DNA of 64,000 nucleotides from Favolaschia claudopus. Taxonomy: Eukaryota; Basidiomycota; Agaricomycetes; Agaricales; Mycenaceae. The notes under the pieces are model-generated. The model was not told the origin of the DNA and searched no databases. It saw nothing but the letters and a program-made list of their open reading frames with translations. Location of the stretch: positions 434,001 through 498,000 of the forward strand of contig JAWWNJ010000099.1 in NCBI GenBank assembly GCA_037176885.1, written 5' to 3'. The position numbers were made by a program, and so were the translations under genes. Positions 28,415-38,100 of this stretch are shown here, piece by piece (position 1 is the stretch's first letter; each line of letters begins with the position of its first letter).

Positions 28415-30199
28415 TCACAACGACAACGCCTCCTCTTCTGGAGTTGTCGTACCTCGAGGAAGCTTGGCCAGCGTGCAAAGACCAGTTAGCTCTGATATTT
28501 GCTCGGAGGTCAACCTCGCACCCAGTTCTTCAGAGATGTATATCTTGCGCAGCGGTGTCCCAAAGTTCTTTCGGTCATTCGCCCACTGCAGAAGAATGGC
28601 AGGTTCAATGGACTGGCAATCGACCACAGTGAGATGGGGAGAGACAGGGTTTCCAAGATTGTCGCGGCGGAAAAACAGCCCGAAAAACTGGTTCGCAACA
28701 TTCGCGACGCGAAGATAGCACAAATTGGGCATCGAATCCAGCCACCGCGTCATCGCTGCCAGGCCCTGAGGACCAACATCGAATTGGATCGAGTAGGTAG
28801 TCAACAATCTGACTTTGGGGAAGGCCGAGTGAAGCTGAAGGAAGAGGGGGAGATAGTCGTCGCCGCATAGATTCATAAGTGTAAGATCGTTGACTGCGGT
28901 GGCTGAAATGAGCGAGAACAGGAACATGGCGTATTGACGGGAGAAGTCGGCAATAACAAGAGTGCGCAGATGGGGGAGCTCGACCGGAGGGAGGTGTTCG
29001 GTGTTTTCTTCCTCAAACTTGGGTCCAGCGCCATCCATCGAAAGCTTTTGTAATCTGGGGCAGTTCATGAGGACCTCACGGAAGCGATGAACGTCCGGAG
29101 AGTGAGTAGCGGGAAGGCGTCTGATGTCGAAGGTAGTGAGATTCTGGAGGACGGAGCCCGACCAGTCAATGGGCACACCATTCAAGGACAAGTACGAAAG
29201 GGTAGGTGGAAGCACCCCGCCTAGGAACGGCTGTGGGATGACATGCGGCCACGTAAGAGATTTCCTGTGCTCGTTTTTGAGGCCACCGCGATGAAGCTCG
29301 AAACGTGTTAACATAGGGACACCGGATGTTGGACCGAACGTCCCCAAAAGTTCCAACACTACAAGCGCACTCTTCCAATCGTCCACCACAACAATGAGCA
29401 TCCGAATGGTGGCAAGCTTCGAGAACAGGCGAATGAGCATCTGACGCATGTCGGCATCGGTCATGTTTGGCTCGGAGGTCAAGTTGACGGTGGTCATCGC
29501 AGTCTCCGTGTCAAACTGCTCATCGTCTAGGTCGTCGGCTTCAGGGTCGCCGTCGATACGGACGTCGAGCGGAGCCGAACGGGCCCTCTCGAACCAGGCC
29601 CATGCGCGATCGAGTTGAGGACCCGAACCCCGGAACCAAACCGCATTCCACAAAGTGGAATCTTCGATCGCGATCTCCCTCCACCGATGGCACGTCCAAG
29701 TTATGCGCAACCGCGCGTCTACCGGACGCTTCATCGAGTCCCATACGACAAAGCGAATAATGTTGCCGAGGATTTCGGTTGGAAGATCGTTAATAAGGAA
29801 GAGGCGGAAGTATCTGAGCATATAGCTCTGTCGGGCGAACACGAGCTGGGCTCTAACTTCCGCCGGGAGCTGTCGTGGGTATATGTCTCTTTGTACTTCT
29901 TCGATCTGGCGAGCAATGACGAGATAGCGAAGACCCTCAAGGCGGATTTGCTGTCTCTCCTGGGGGGTGAATGGATGAGGATCCCATCGAGCGACGATGC
30001 GTCCGAAATGCTCGCTGATCGACTGGGGGGAGGGGATGTGGGGAGGGTTGGGATGGGTGGCGGTGACATCGGGGGAGCGGAGGGCAGCAACGCGGGCAAT
30101 GAATTCCTGATCGCTGGGGTTGAGGAAGTTGACAAGGGAGCTGACAGAAACCTGAAAGAAATCTGGGGTCAGTCGGGGGTTCAGAGACGAGGGTGGCAT
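28415..30199 (-). CDS. F-box protein with leucine-rich C-terminal region
   Basis: 594 residues if started at ATG 30199. The frame is open to 30385, but the upstream part reads like a CT-rich leader, so the internal Met is preferred. The F-box lies around residues 135-185 (INDLPTEILGNIIRFVVWDS, then WTCHRWREIAIEDSTLWNAV), the classical Skp1-binding pattern. The rest, to the C-terminus, is irregular leucine-rich text (LPPTLSYLSLNGVPIDW, LPHLRTLVIADFS, MPNLCYLRVANVA), as in agaric F-box/LRR proteins that select substrates for SCF ubiquitin ligases. There are no introns or frame breaks, and this is the best-preserved host-type gene here. The substrate is unknown. It sits among repeats and has no functional neighbours. 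Confidence 0.8.
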   Translation of the reverse strand: MPPSSLNPRLTPDFFQVSVSSLVNFLNPSDQEFIARVAALRSPDVTATHPNPPHIPSPQSISEHFGRIVARWDPHPFTPQERQQIRLEGLRYLVIARQIEEVQRDIYPRQLPAEVRAQLVFARQSYMLRYFRLFLINDLPTEILGNIIRFVVWDSMKRPVDARLRITWTCHRWREIAIEDSTLWNAVWFRGSGPQLDRAWAWFERARSAPLDVRIDGDPEADDLDDEQFDTETAMTTVNLTSEPNMTDADMRQMLIRLFSKLATIRMLIVVVDDWKSALVVLELLGTFGPTSGVPMLTRFELHRGGLKNEHRKSLTWPHVIPQPFLGGVLPPTLSYLSLNGVPIDWSGSVLQNLTTFDIRRLPATHSPDVHRFREVLMNCPRLQKLSMDGAGPKFEEENTEHLPPVELPHLRTLVIADFSRQYAMFLFSLISATAVNDLTLMNLCGDDYLPLFLQLHSAFPKVRLLTTYSIQFDVGPQGLAAMTRWLDSMPNLCYLRVANVANQFFGLFFRRDNLGNPVSPHLTVVDCQSIEPAILLQWANDRKNFGTPLRKIYISEELGARLTSEQISELTGLCTLAKLPRGTTTPEEEALSL

Positions 30200-30399
30200 A
30201 AGCCTGGAGGCGGGCGACGACGTACAGTGGTCATTTGTGTGAGTGGAAGGAGGGGGGAAGATTGTGGAGTTGAGCTGGATGAAAAGTGGATTTATAGGGA
30301 TTTGGATAGCAACCCAATACAAGGACTTGAAGGAGGGTGGCGGGTATAGACGAAAGACAGAAATCCCACCCACACAAGCAAACACGTTACGTTAGTAAC

Positions 30400-30961
30400 G
30401 TGACTAAAAAATCGGAACTTCAATTTCAAGAGGTGATTGATCTCTGGTCCCTGGATCTTTCAATTTGATGTCGGCATAAGCGAGATCAATGATCTCCCAC
30501 TGATCTCTTCCAACTCACAGTGTATTTGCGGCGAGAATCGTGTCTGGGGTACAATGTGCAATGTAATCGAAGGGAAGTAACGTTTGCTGACCTTCAGGAA
30601 TCTTCTTTGCAGTTTTTCTTGTTTCTTTGTCTAGTCGTCCTAATAATAGAATCATTCAGTGCCTGGGTGTGCTGAATTTCCTGTTGTGAATACAGAAAGT
30701 ACAAGACTAATAGGGTGTTAGAACTACTCTGAAACAATTTACCCACTGGCAGCCTCAGCGGACACCATAACCTGGCAGAAAGAGCGATTTACTGAGGCGG
30801 CGTTTGATGGCAACTGATGATCATTGCCTTTTCTGGGGGGGGTAGGTCGTGGGATTTATTGGCTGATCCAGAGATCGGTCACCTCTTGTTCAATTTGATT
30901 CAATGGACCAACAATGGACCATTCCGAGGGTGAAAAATCGAGGCTTTCTGGGTTAGTCTGG
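30400..30961. other. No gene recognised (F-box gene 5' flank)
   Basis: AT-rich flank upstream of the F-box gene. The palindromic string GTTACGTTAGTAAC lies at about 30389-30402, and the same motif type occurs in the repeats at 56732 and 60444. Confidence 0.45.
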
Positions 30962-31068
30962 GTGCCAGACCGCCACGACATCCCAATTAAGTAGTGCAGG
31001 TCCTCTCCAGTGACGCGTTACGTCCCAGACCGTCACGACAGAATTGGGATGTCGTGGCGGTCTGGCAC
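30962..31068. repeat. Hairpin with a 27-bp perfect stem
   Basis: GTGCCAGACCGCCACGACAT (30962) continues to CCCAATT at 30988. It is exactly complementary to 31042-31068. The loop holds a third partial copy (CCCAGACCGTCACGACA at 31024). Confidence 0.8.
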
Positions 31069-31503
31069 AGGACCCGAGTAATCCCTTTGAAGTTTGAAGG
31101 CCTGTTTTTGAAAATGGGGGAAAAGTCAGGACTTTCAATTTTCTCTGGACGAAGAGCATTTTCAATTTGTTTTTGGTCGAAAATTTGGCCTTAAGGGTCA
31201 GGAAATCCGCATCAGGCATTATCAGGGGTCCTTCTGCAAACAACGACCCACCGTGGGAATGTTAACCGTTTTACCATCACGGAGTGGGGAAGTTCCGGAT
31301 CCCCGGATTCCCCAGGCGGACACGTATGTAGGTATCCACGTGATCAGACACGTACGCAACGAGAGGGCAACCCCGCCATTCCAAGATCGGTCGCCAGACC
31401 GATTAAAGCCGATGGCCAGTAAAACCCTCGGCAATCTCCGGCGAAATAAACCCTCGAAATGACCGATCTTTCCGGATTTGGGACTTGCACAAATGTGGTG
31501 GTG
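31069..31503. other. No gene recognised
   Basis: Contains the inverted relative (31100-31195) of 27565-27720. Open frames show no domain. Confidence 0.45.
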
Positions 31504-31588
31504 ACTAAGTGACCGTGTTTCCAGGCATCAATCGAGTTCCGCGGCCTTTCGCCGGAAATCGAACCGTGCCCGTCCCGCGTACCCTACC
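31504..31588 (-). repeat. Solo end of the 25903-26446 element family
   Basis: On the minus strand it reads GTAGGGTACGCGGGACGGGC, then CGGTTCGATTTCC, and later GGAACTCGATTGATGCC...AAACACGGTCAC, matching 25903-25985 with small indels. No partner end nearby. Confidence 0.7.
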
Positions 31589-32198
31589 CGAGATATTCGT
31601 GAAAGGTTGCCGGCCGAGGGGTTTGTGTGGAGCCGCCGGAGCTGCAGACGCGAAATCCGCGGCACGATCATTAACGTGTAAATCACGGTGTGACATGTGT
31701 GACCTCTCGCGTTCAAGCGCCCACGTGAACAGAATAGACTCAAATAAGGTGGTACAGCCGTGCATGTAGCAATACTGACCTAATCCACTCTAGAAATATG
31801 TGTAAGGGTACAGGAGCCTCGCGCATTCTGGAAACGTGTACTCGACAGGTTTTCCGGTGGCTGTGAAGTTACATAACGGACCATCAAACACACTGACATT
31901 GCCGACCCCCACTCTTGACATTGCTCCCTTTTGGTGGAGTGGTAGACTGGTAGTGGCTGGCGCGCCCGGAAGAGAAAAATCTGTTTGCCCACCTCATGTT
32001 TCTCAACTGTAACCGGCATGCTGTCCCGCACAAAGATCGTTTGCGCAAGCTCTTTTCTTCCAAAATGGCGTAAAGCTTCGGGACCGCTTCTCACATAAAT
32101 GATAAGAACCTCAAGTTTCACTCCGAAGCATTGTTTTATATCTTCGGCCCCATGTAAAGTTCCCGCCTTTTGGTTCATTATCTATTTAAGTAACCTCT
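31589..32198. other. No gene recognised
   Basis: Short open frames on both strands, without known domains. This is the flank of the channel pseudogene. Confidence 0.45.
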
Positions 32199-32965
32199 TC
32201 TTCAGGGAACAAGTCGACACAGCATCTACATCGAGCTTTCTTGCCACGTTGTCACTCAACGCCATTGTTTTTGTGGCTGCCATTGGCTTATTTACAGTCA
32301 CCCGACCCCATTTGAAGTCAATCTACGAGCCCAGAGCCAGCGTCCACCTCGATTCGTTGGTTTTCGCTCGTAAAGTCAGATACATACTTACGGCTCGATC
32401 AGGAAACGTGCAGCGCCTTTAACCGGAAGCAGATCCCTACTCTATTGGCCAATTGCCATGTATAATATTGACTGCCGCTTAGTGCTTGACAAAAACGGCG
32501 CGGACGCATATTTTTTTGTTCGCTTTCTCCGTATGAAAGCTCGTATTTTCTTCGCCCTTTGGATCATATCATGGGCAACACTCCTTCCTCTGACTAGCGC
32601 GGGGTCCCTCGTTGGCACAAACTCTCAACTTGACCGTTTTACCATGGGAAATGTGCAACCTGACAAGCTGGTGCGCTACTGGGCTCACCTGATGTGCACG
32701 TGGATCTTCACTTTTTGGGTGTCTGGTATTCCAAGAATATCTTACTAGTCCCTCTCGCACTGGGTCAATACAAGCGCACACCTTCCTTGTAACGGGCGTT
32801 CCCGCATCTTATTCGAACCCAGCAGCCCTTCGTGAACTTTTCAAAGACCTATCTGGGGGGATACATAATATATGGACGACCAGCGGCTTGGAACTGATTC
32901 CTAATATTGCGCACCGCCGCATGGCAGCGATTACAAAATTGGAAGTCCGGACAAGAACCTGCTGG
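32199..32965 (+). pseudogene. CSC1/OSCA (TMEM63-like) channel, N-terminal fragment
   Basis: Three pieces in changing frames match the N-terminal third of fungal CSC1-like proteins, which are membrane channels opened by osmotic or mechanical stress. Piece 1 (32199-32350) is the first membrane segment: STSSFLATLSLNAIVFVAAI, TVTRPHLKSIYEPRA. Piece 2 (about 32435-32730) reads GADAYFFVRFLRM, ALWIISWATLLPLTS, DRFTMGNVQPDKLVRYWAHL and IFTFWV, covering transmembrane helices 2 and 3. Piece 3 (about 32735-32965) is the start of the cytosolic domain: QEYLTSPS, FLVTGVPASYSNPAALRELF, HRRMAAITKLE. A stop and frame changes separate the pieces, part of the third helix region is missing, and the remaining two-thirds of the protein are absent. 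After about 32965 the sequence passes into a LINE ORF1 without a stop. Confidence 0.8.
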
Positions 32966-33085
32966 GACCAAATTTTAGTATCAAACCTCACAAGGCATTT
33001 TCGTGGGTCCTACATATCCACCCTCGACGAACAATGCATACAAGACCATTTCATAGATAACCCTGAGGAGATTCCCCAAGGTGCG

Positions 33086-33916
33086 ATGGACAGCATTGCG
33101 GCCTTCCTCCCAATGGTTATCGAGATCACTGAAACCCTCGAACCTTTGACAACGTCGTACAAACAGAGCCTCGCGGATGACAGCCTGGAACTCGACGAGG
33201 CTCCTTTTAGCCCACCCAGCCCCACCACATTTGCACAGGCCGTCAAGGCCGAACTTCCGCGCCCTCATACCTCCAAGCCGAAACGCCCCTCACGTCCCGC
33301 TCCCAAACGGAGCCCAACGGTGTCGCCCAAACCGACGATTCCATCCACTCGGTTGATCATTGACCTGTCCAACACCCGCTGCACGAAAAAACCTCACCCC
33401 GATTCACTATGCAGGGCCATCAACGGCGTTCTGGGTGGTCGGCTAGCGGTTAGCGCCACCTCCATGTCCCATAACCTCATTCTCCATGCAACTGCGCCGG
33501 CTTGCTCAGCCCAGGCGCTCGCAGCTCACCGCTCGCTGCTATGGAGGACCATCGCTCCACTTCTGGGATGCGCCCCCGATGCTGAACCACCCATTTACCC
33601 CGCAGACCCATGGCACAAGGTGGTTTTCCACAGAGTGCCAATCTTGGAGGAGGGAGGGCTTCCACACTCTCGCGATTTTGTGCGCGAGTTGGCGGAGCGC
33701 AACCAACTTCCAGGTGCACAGTACCGAATTGGTAGAGTCCGTTTCCTTCACAAGCGGGATAGCATCCCCCAGTCGGAAGTCTCTGTCCGTGTCGACTTCA
33801 TCGAGGAGGAGGATGCGCGTCGCTTCTTACGTGACGGCATCTTTCTCTATGGATCACATTGTCGTGCCACCCCGTACAAAGCTCGGGCTCCAAGCGGGCG
33901 GCGTCCCCCGAGGTAA
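33086..33916 (+). CDS. LINE ORF1-like (Gag-like) protein, remnant element
   Basis: The frame is open from 32888, but LINE-type text begins after about 32990; ATG 33086 gives 276 residues. A Pro/Ser/Lys-rich stretch (SPPSPTTFAQAVKAELPRP) is followed by RLIIDLSNTRCTKKPHPDSL and an RNA-binding-like fold region WHKVVFHRVPILEEGG to RFLRDGIFLYGSHCRATPYK. This resembles ORF1 proteins of agaric LINEs, which coat the element RNA. The expected CCHC knuckles and ORF2 are missing. A short 3' part and a run of 13 A (34051-34063) follow, as in a retrotransposed copy. Fusion to the channel fragment suggests insertion into, or transduction of, that gene. Function lost or non-autonomous. Confidence 0.65.
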   Translation: MDSIAAFLPMVIEITETLEPLTTSYKQSLADDSLELDEAPFSPPSPTTFAQAVKAELPRPHTSKPKRPSRPAPKRSPTVSPKPTIPSTRLIIDLSNTRCTKKPHPDSLCRAINGVLGGRLAVSATSMSHNLILHATAPACSAQALAAHRSLLWRTIAPLLGCAPDAEPPIYPADPWHKVVFHRVPILEEGGLPHSRDFVRELAERNQLPGAQYRIGRVRFLHKRDSIPQSEVSVRVDFIEEEDARRFLRDGIFLYGSHCRATPYKARAPSGRRPPR

Positions 33917-34050
33917 TGGCTGACTGCCACTTATGCCCCAATTTTTCTTCACCTGAATCCTCACTAGAATTACCTTTTACTTATTTATCGCCCTCCGGGC
34001 ACCGCGTCTTAGTAGTTGGTTTACTTGTTGCGGTATAGAAATGCTGATAC

Positions 34051-34063
34051 AAAAAAAAAAAAA
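34051..34063 (+). repeat. Poly(A) tail of the ORF1 retrocopy
   Basis: Thirteen A directly after a short 3' untranslated stretch of the LINE ORF1 remnant. It marks the 3' end of a reverse-transcribed insertion. Confidence 0.6.
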
Positions 34064-34648
34064 CATCACATGACGTGACGGTCACATTTCCATTGTCAGC
34101 GTTAAACTTAAAACGTTAAAGTTCGACAAAACTTTGATCATTGAGACAACTACAAACTATATAGCGAATTCCTTCGACTAGATTTTAGATATACAGGTGT
34201 AAAGATTATAGACAAGCTACAGTGGCGGCAAAATCTGATGTCACCCCCAAAAAAGGAAATTCTCATGAATTCAACCCGTTTTCTTCTCTTTTCTGTGGTC
34301 GGACCTTTCAGAGTGCATTCAACATACATTTGAAACACATGCACCTTTTTCCATCTTAGGATACCTCGAAAATTGACACTTTTTGGGCAAGACTTTCCAA
34401 TCATCTTTGGCCCAGTTCTCCTCAATGAATGGACCTATCTTTCTCAATAGGGGTGCTCAATTCTTAGTTCAGTTCGTTCAGTTCACTTTTTAAAAGAAAA
34501 TAATTTGTCAATCAGTTGATGCGAATGATCTTTATCGGTGGCGTAATGCCCGCCCTCCTGCGCGCCAGCTACTGCTGTTGCCTTTTTTTTCTCGACCGAT
34601 GCGACCCCACCTTGCCCATACCCATGCTTCTAGTTCACCCAGGCATTT

Positions 34649-34945
34649 TGTAGCGTACGCTCTTTTTACTTTATCTTATCTTCTCTTTATCTTCTTATCA
34701 TCACACTCCTTCTGTCCCCGATATCTTACCGATCCGACTCTCGATGCCGCGCATCTCTTGTCGTACCAACGATCATTCCGTTTATTCCCATTTGCTACTT
34801 ACTATATATACTGGCTCTGTACGTAGATAGTTCTTTGGTCAAATCTACCGTTACGCCACTTACCTCGCTGGTCCCGACCACCCCAGCAACTCTTTTCTTG
34901 TGCCGAAACTAGTTGTCGACTACCCGCCGACTTCTCTTCGTCACA
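34649..34945 (+). repeat. 5' LTR of the chromovirus, 297 bp
   Basis: Begins TGTAGCGTACGCTC and ends CTTCGTCACA. It contains a TATA-like stretch at 34803-34810. Confidence 0.95.
34803..34810 (+). promoter_or_regulatory. TATA-like box in the 5' LTR
   Basis: TATATATA in the middle of the LTR, as expected for the promoter at the U3/R border. The same string is in the 3' LTR (about 44318-44325). Confidence 0.5.
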
Positions 34946-35156
34946 TCTTTTTAAGTGTCCGATCTCTCGTCGCTGCTCTGCTTGGTTCCCTTGAGGCTTG
35001 ATCATCCTTAACTACCACTTCGCTGTCGACATTCTGCAAAAATCCAAAGAACTATGGCTACAGATTCTGCTAAGTAGTCAACACCACACCCGCGCGGCTA
35101 CCCTCGCCGGTGTGTTCCCTCCTCCTCCGCCTCTTTTCAGTCCCACTAGTCAATCT

Positions 35157-38100
35157 ATGAGCTTTGGGTCTATTGAAGCTGGAGAACTGGACGTCGATTC
35201 CACCGCTGTTGCGGTGAGACCTTCCGCTGCTGCTGCAGCGAGACCATCCTTCGCTCCGGCGTCGGGAACCGTCACTCCTGTGGCGAGACCTCCCAGCGCT
35301 GCTGGAGAAATATCTTCTGAGTTGCCGTCGCTCTTGGACAGCAACGTGGATTTTGCGGTGCGGGGAGAAATGCCCGTGCCAAGAGGTGGCGTTGATGATG
35401 GGGGCTGGACTCCTGTCACTCGCAAATCCTCTCGTTCTCATCGTAGTGATTCTGTTGGAAGTAAAAACAGTAATATTATTTCTGAACATACCGCTACTAA
35501 GTCGGGAACTGAGTCCACTCTTGCTCAAGCTACGAACGATATGAGCAAGGAGGAGCTTTTGCTTCTCGCAAACCGTTATGCAGCTTTGGCTTCGCAATTG
35601 CGGGGTCAAGCGGAACAAGATCAGGAGATCAAGATGGTCGTGAAGGAGGACGTACCTCGGGTCTTGGCTGAAGGCCAAGCCCATCTGCATTCCGACAAAC
35701 AGTCTGAAATGGCCGCACCGACGGAGGTGCGCCAAGACATCGCGCCTCCGACGGAGAGCCGCCATCGCGTCACTGTTGAAGAGATTGAGGATGAAGATGC
35801 GCCCATCATTCATCCCGGTCCATCCCGCGACAAGGGCAAAGGCCCTGACGTCCGGAACTGGGGTGACATCAGTTCACTTCAGAATTTCTCAGAGGAAGAC
35901 CTGAGAAAGCAACGCGACGCGTTAGCTTCTTATGCGGAAGCAAACCGTATAATTAAGCAGGAGGAGTTTACTCCCCACCTTGAATTCTCTGAGGAGATAT
36001 CCCGCCGGCCGTCCTCACCTCCGGTTAAACCGGGAAGACGTGCAAAGAGTCCTAAATCAGGTCATTACCTTGATAAGTTTCCTGGATATCCTCTAGTTAA
36101 ACCTGCGGAAACGCCGCGTGAAATCAAAATTGTTGAACCTACAAAGATTCAAGAGATTCCTGTTGTTTCTGACCGCGATGCGAGCAACGATCGCGAGTCG
36201 AAGAAGTCCGGACCTTCTATTGAAGAAATGATTGCTCAATTATCTAAAAAGATTGATGAGCTTCAAGAAAAACAACAAACGGAATCGGCCTCGGAAAGAA
36301 AACTTCCGAAGTCTTTGAGAAAATCTGAGACTCCTCGCGCTTCAAAAGCGCCAGGAAATCCTCTTCCGCAGGATAGAGAATCACTCTCCCATCCCGCGAG
36401 AACCGCCGCTGAGAACTTCTTTGACAGAGCTCTGCGCGATACTCCCTCGGACAAGCCTAAGTCGAAACCGCCGCCATCTGAGCCATCGGATGACTCCAGT
36501 TCGAGCTCGGACGAAAGTTCCAGCTCTTCTGACTCTGATGGACATGGACATCACCGGCGCCGCTCGCCTAGTCCGCGCTTGTCTTCAAAACGCAAGCGAG
36601 GGCATGTTCGCAAAGAGAAGATGCTTCTCAAGCCGATCCCGCCTTCGCGTTATAATGGTGAACCGGATGCAAACGCAATTCAAAGATTTGCACGCGAAGC
36701 GAAAGCTTACGTGGAAATGGGTCGTGTTCCCGAAGATCGACAAGTCTTCTTCATTTCTTATTACTTGGATAAGAAGGCTTTAGATTTCTATAATCAAGTC
36801 GTCGTTCCCGACGAAGAAACTTGGTTACTGAAGAGGTTTTTCGTTGAATTATTTGAGTTCTGCTTCCCGGTTGATTACCGTAACAGCCAGAGGCGCCGAT
36901 TGAATCATTGCTTCCAAGGCACGAAGGAGGTTGCCGCACACCTTGCGGAGTGGTCTGAAATATTCAATACGATTGGTATGGAAGACACGCAGGAGAAGAA
37001 TGTTAAGCTGTTCAACAGCTTTAAGTTTGCGATTCAAACGGAGATATACCGTAAGGGCCTTGACCCCGAGCTCGCTACTTGGGATGAAATCGTTAAGGCA
37101 GCCGAGAAGGCTGAGATCTTGCTGAAAATTGAAGCAAAGAATCAGAATCGCGACGCTGGAAATTCATCAACACGGAATAACCAGCAACAATCGAAGTCAA
37201 ACTCGCACCGGTCACATAATTCCAACCAGCCTTCGCGCGGAGGCTTCCGTGGGCGTGGACGCGGTCGTGGAGGGCGCTTCAATTCGTCAAGACCTCGAGA
37301 CGAGGTCATGCGAACTTCTTCTGTTCACATCTCTGCAAAGAATGACAAGTCAGAGCCGAAACAAATGTCTGCGCAGAAGCGCAATGAGTTACTTGCTAAA
37401 GGGTTGTGCTTCATCTGTGAAGAGCCCAACCATATCGCTCGCAACTGCCCTAAGGCGCAGTCTATGTCGTCTAAAAAGAAAGGTCAACCCCCGGGATTTA
37501 ATGCCCATTCTGCTTATATACCCACCGCGTCGAGTTCACGCAACGCGCTATACGAGAGCACCGAGGTGCTTGATACAATGGCGCTTCATTTTGATCTTGA
37601 TGAAGTCGCGGAGGGCGGGGAACCCCTACAAACTTTTGAAGACATTAGCGACGACTTTGAGCATGTTTCTGACATGAGTTCAATTTTTGAACCTGAACAT
37701 ACGAACGATAACGCACCGACTCATCGAATTGGAGACTTACATGCGCTCCAAATGGTCATGAAGCTTCAAGAAGCTCAACCATACCCTGGGGACTTGATAA
37801 ATCGCACCCCCGACGAATGCTATGATGAAGTCAGATTCAATGTTTATCGTACTTCGGAAAACGAGTACCTTGTGACCGACAACGAATGCGACGTTGAAGT
37901 CGTCATCGAGGACTATTTGCTGCGTGATTCTGGCTTCATGCCCGGGTTTTGGTACGCTCAATTGCGTTCAGTTATGCGGGGCTTCGACCCCGATAATGTC
38001 GTGAATGAGGAGAGATATCTTCAACCCCTGGGTGATGCTCAAGTTAGCATGGTTCAAACTATGCTTGACGATCACGAATGGATCGAAGCGAGTGATCCTA

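Noticed and set aside
29615..30349. 244-codon plus-strand ORF opposite the F-box gene
   Set aside because: Shadow of the minus-strand F-box gene, Gly/Glu-rich without domain features.
35070..35813. 247-codon ORF antisense to gag-pol
   Set aside because: Mirror frame of the real polyprotein; typical shadow of biased codon use.
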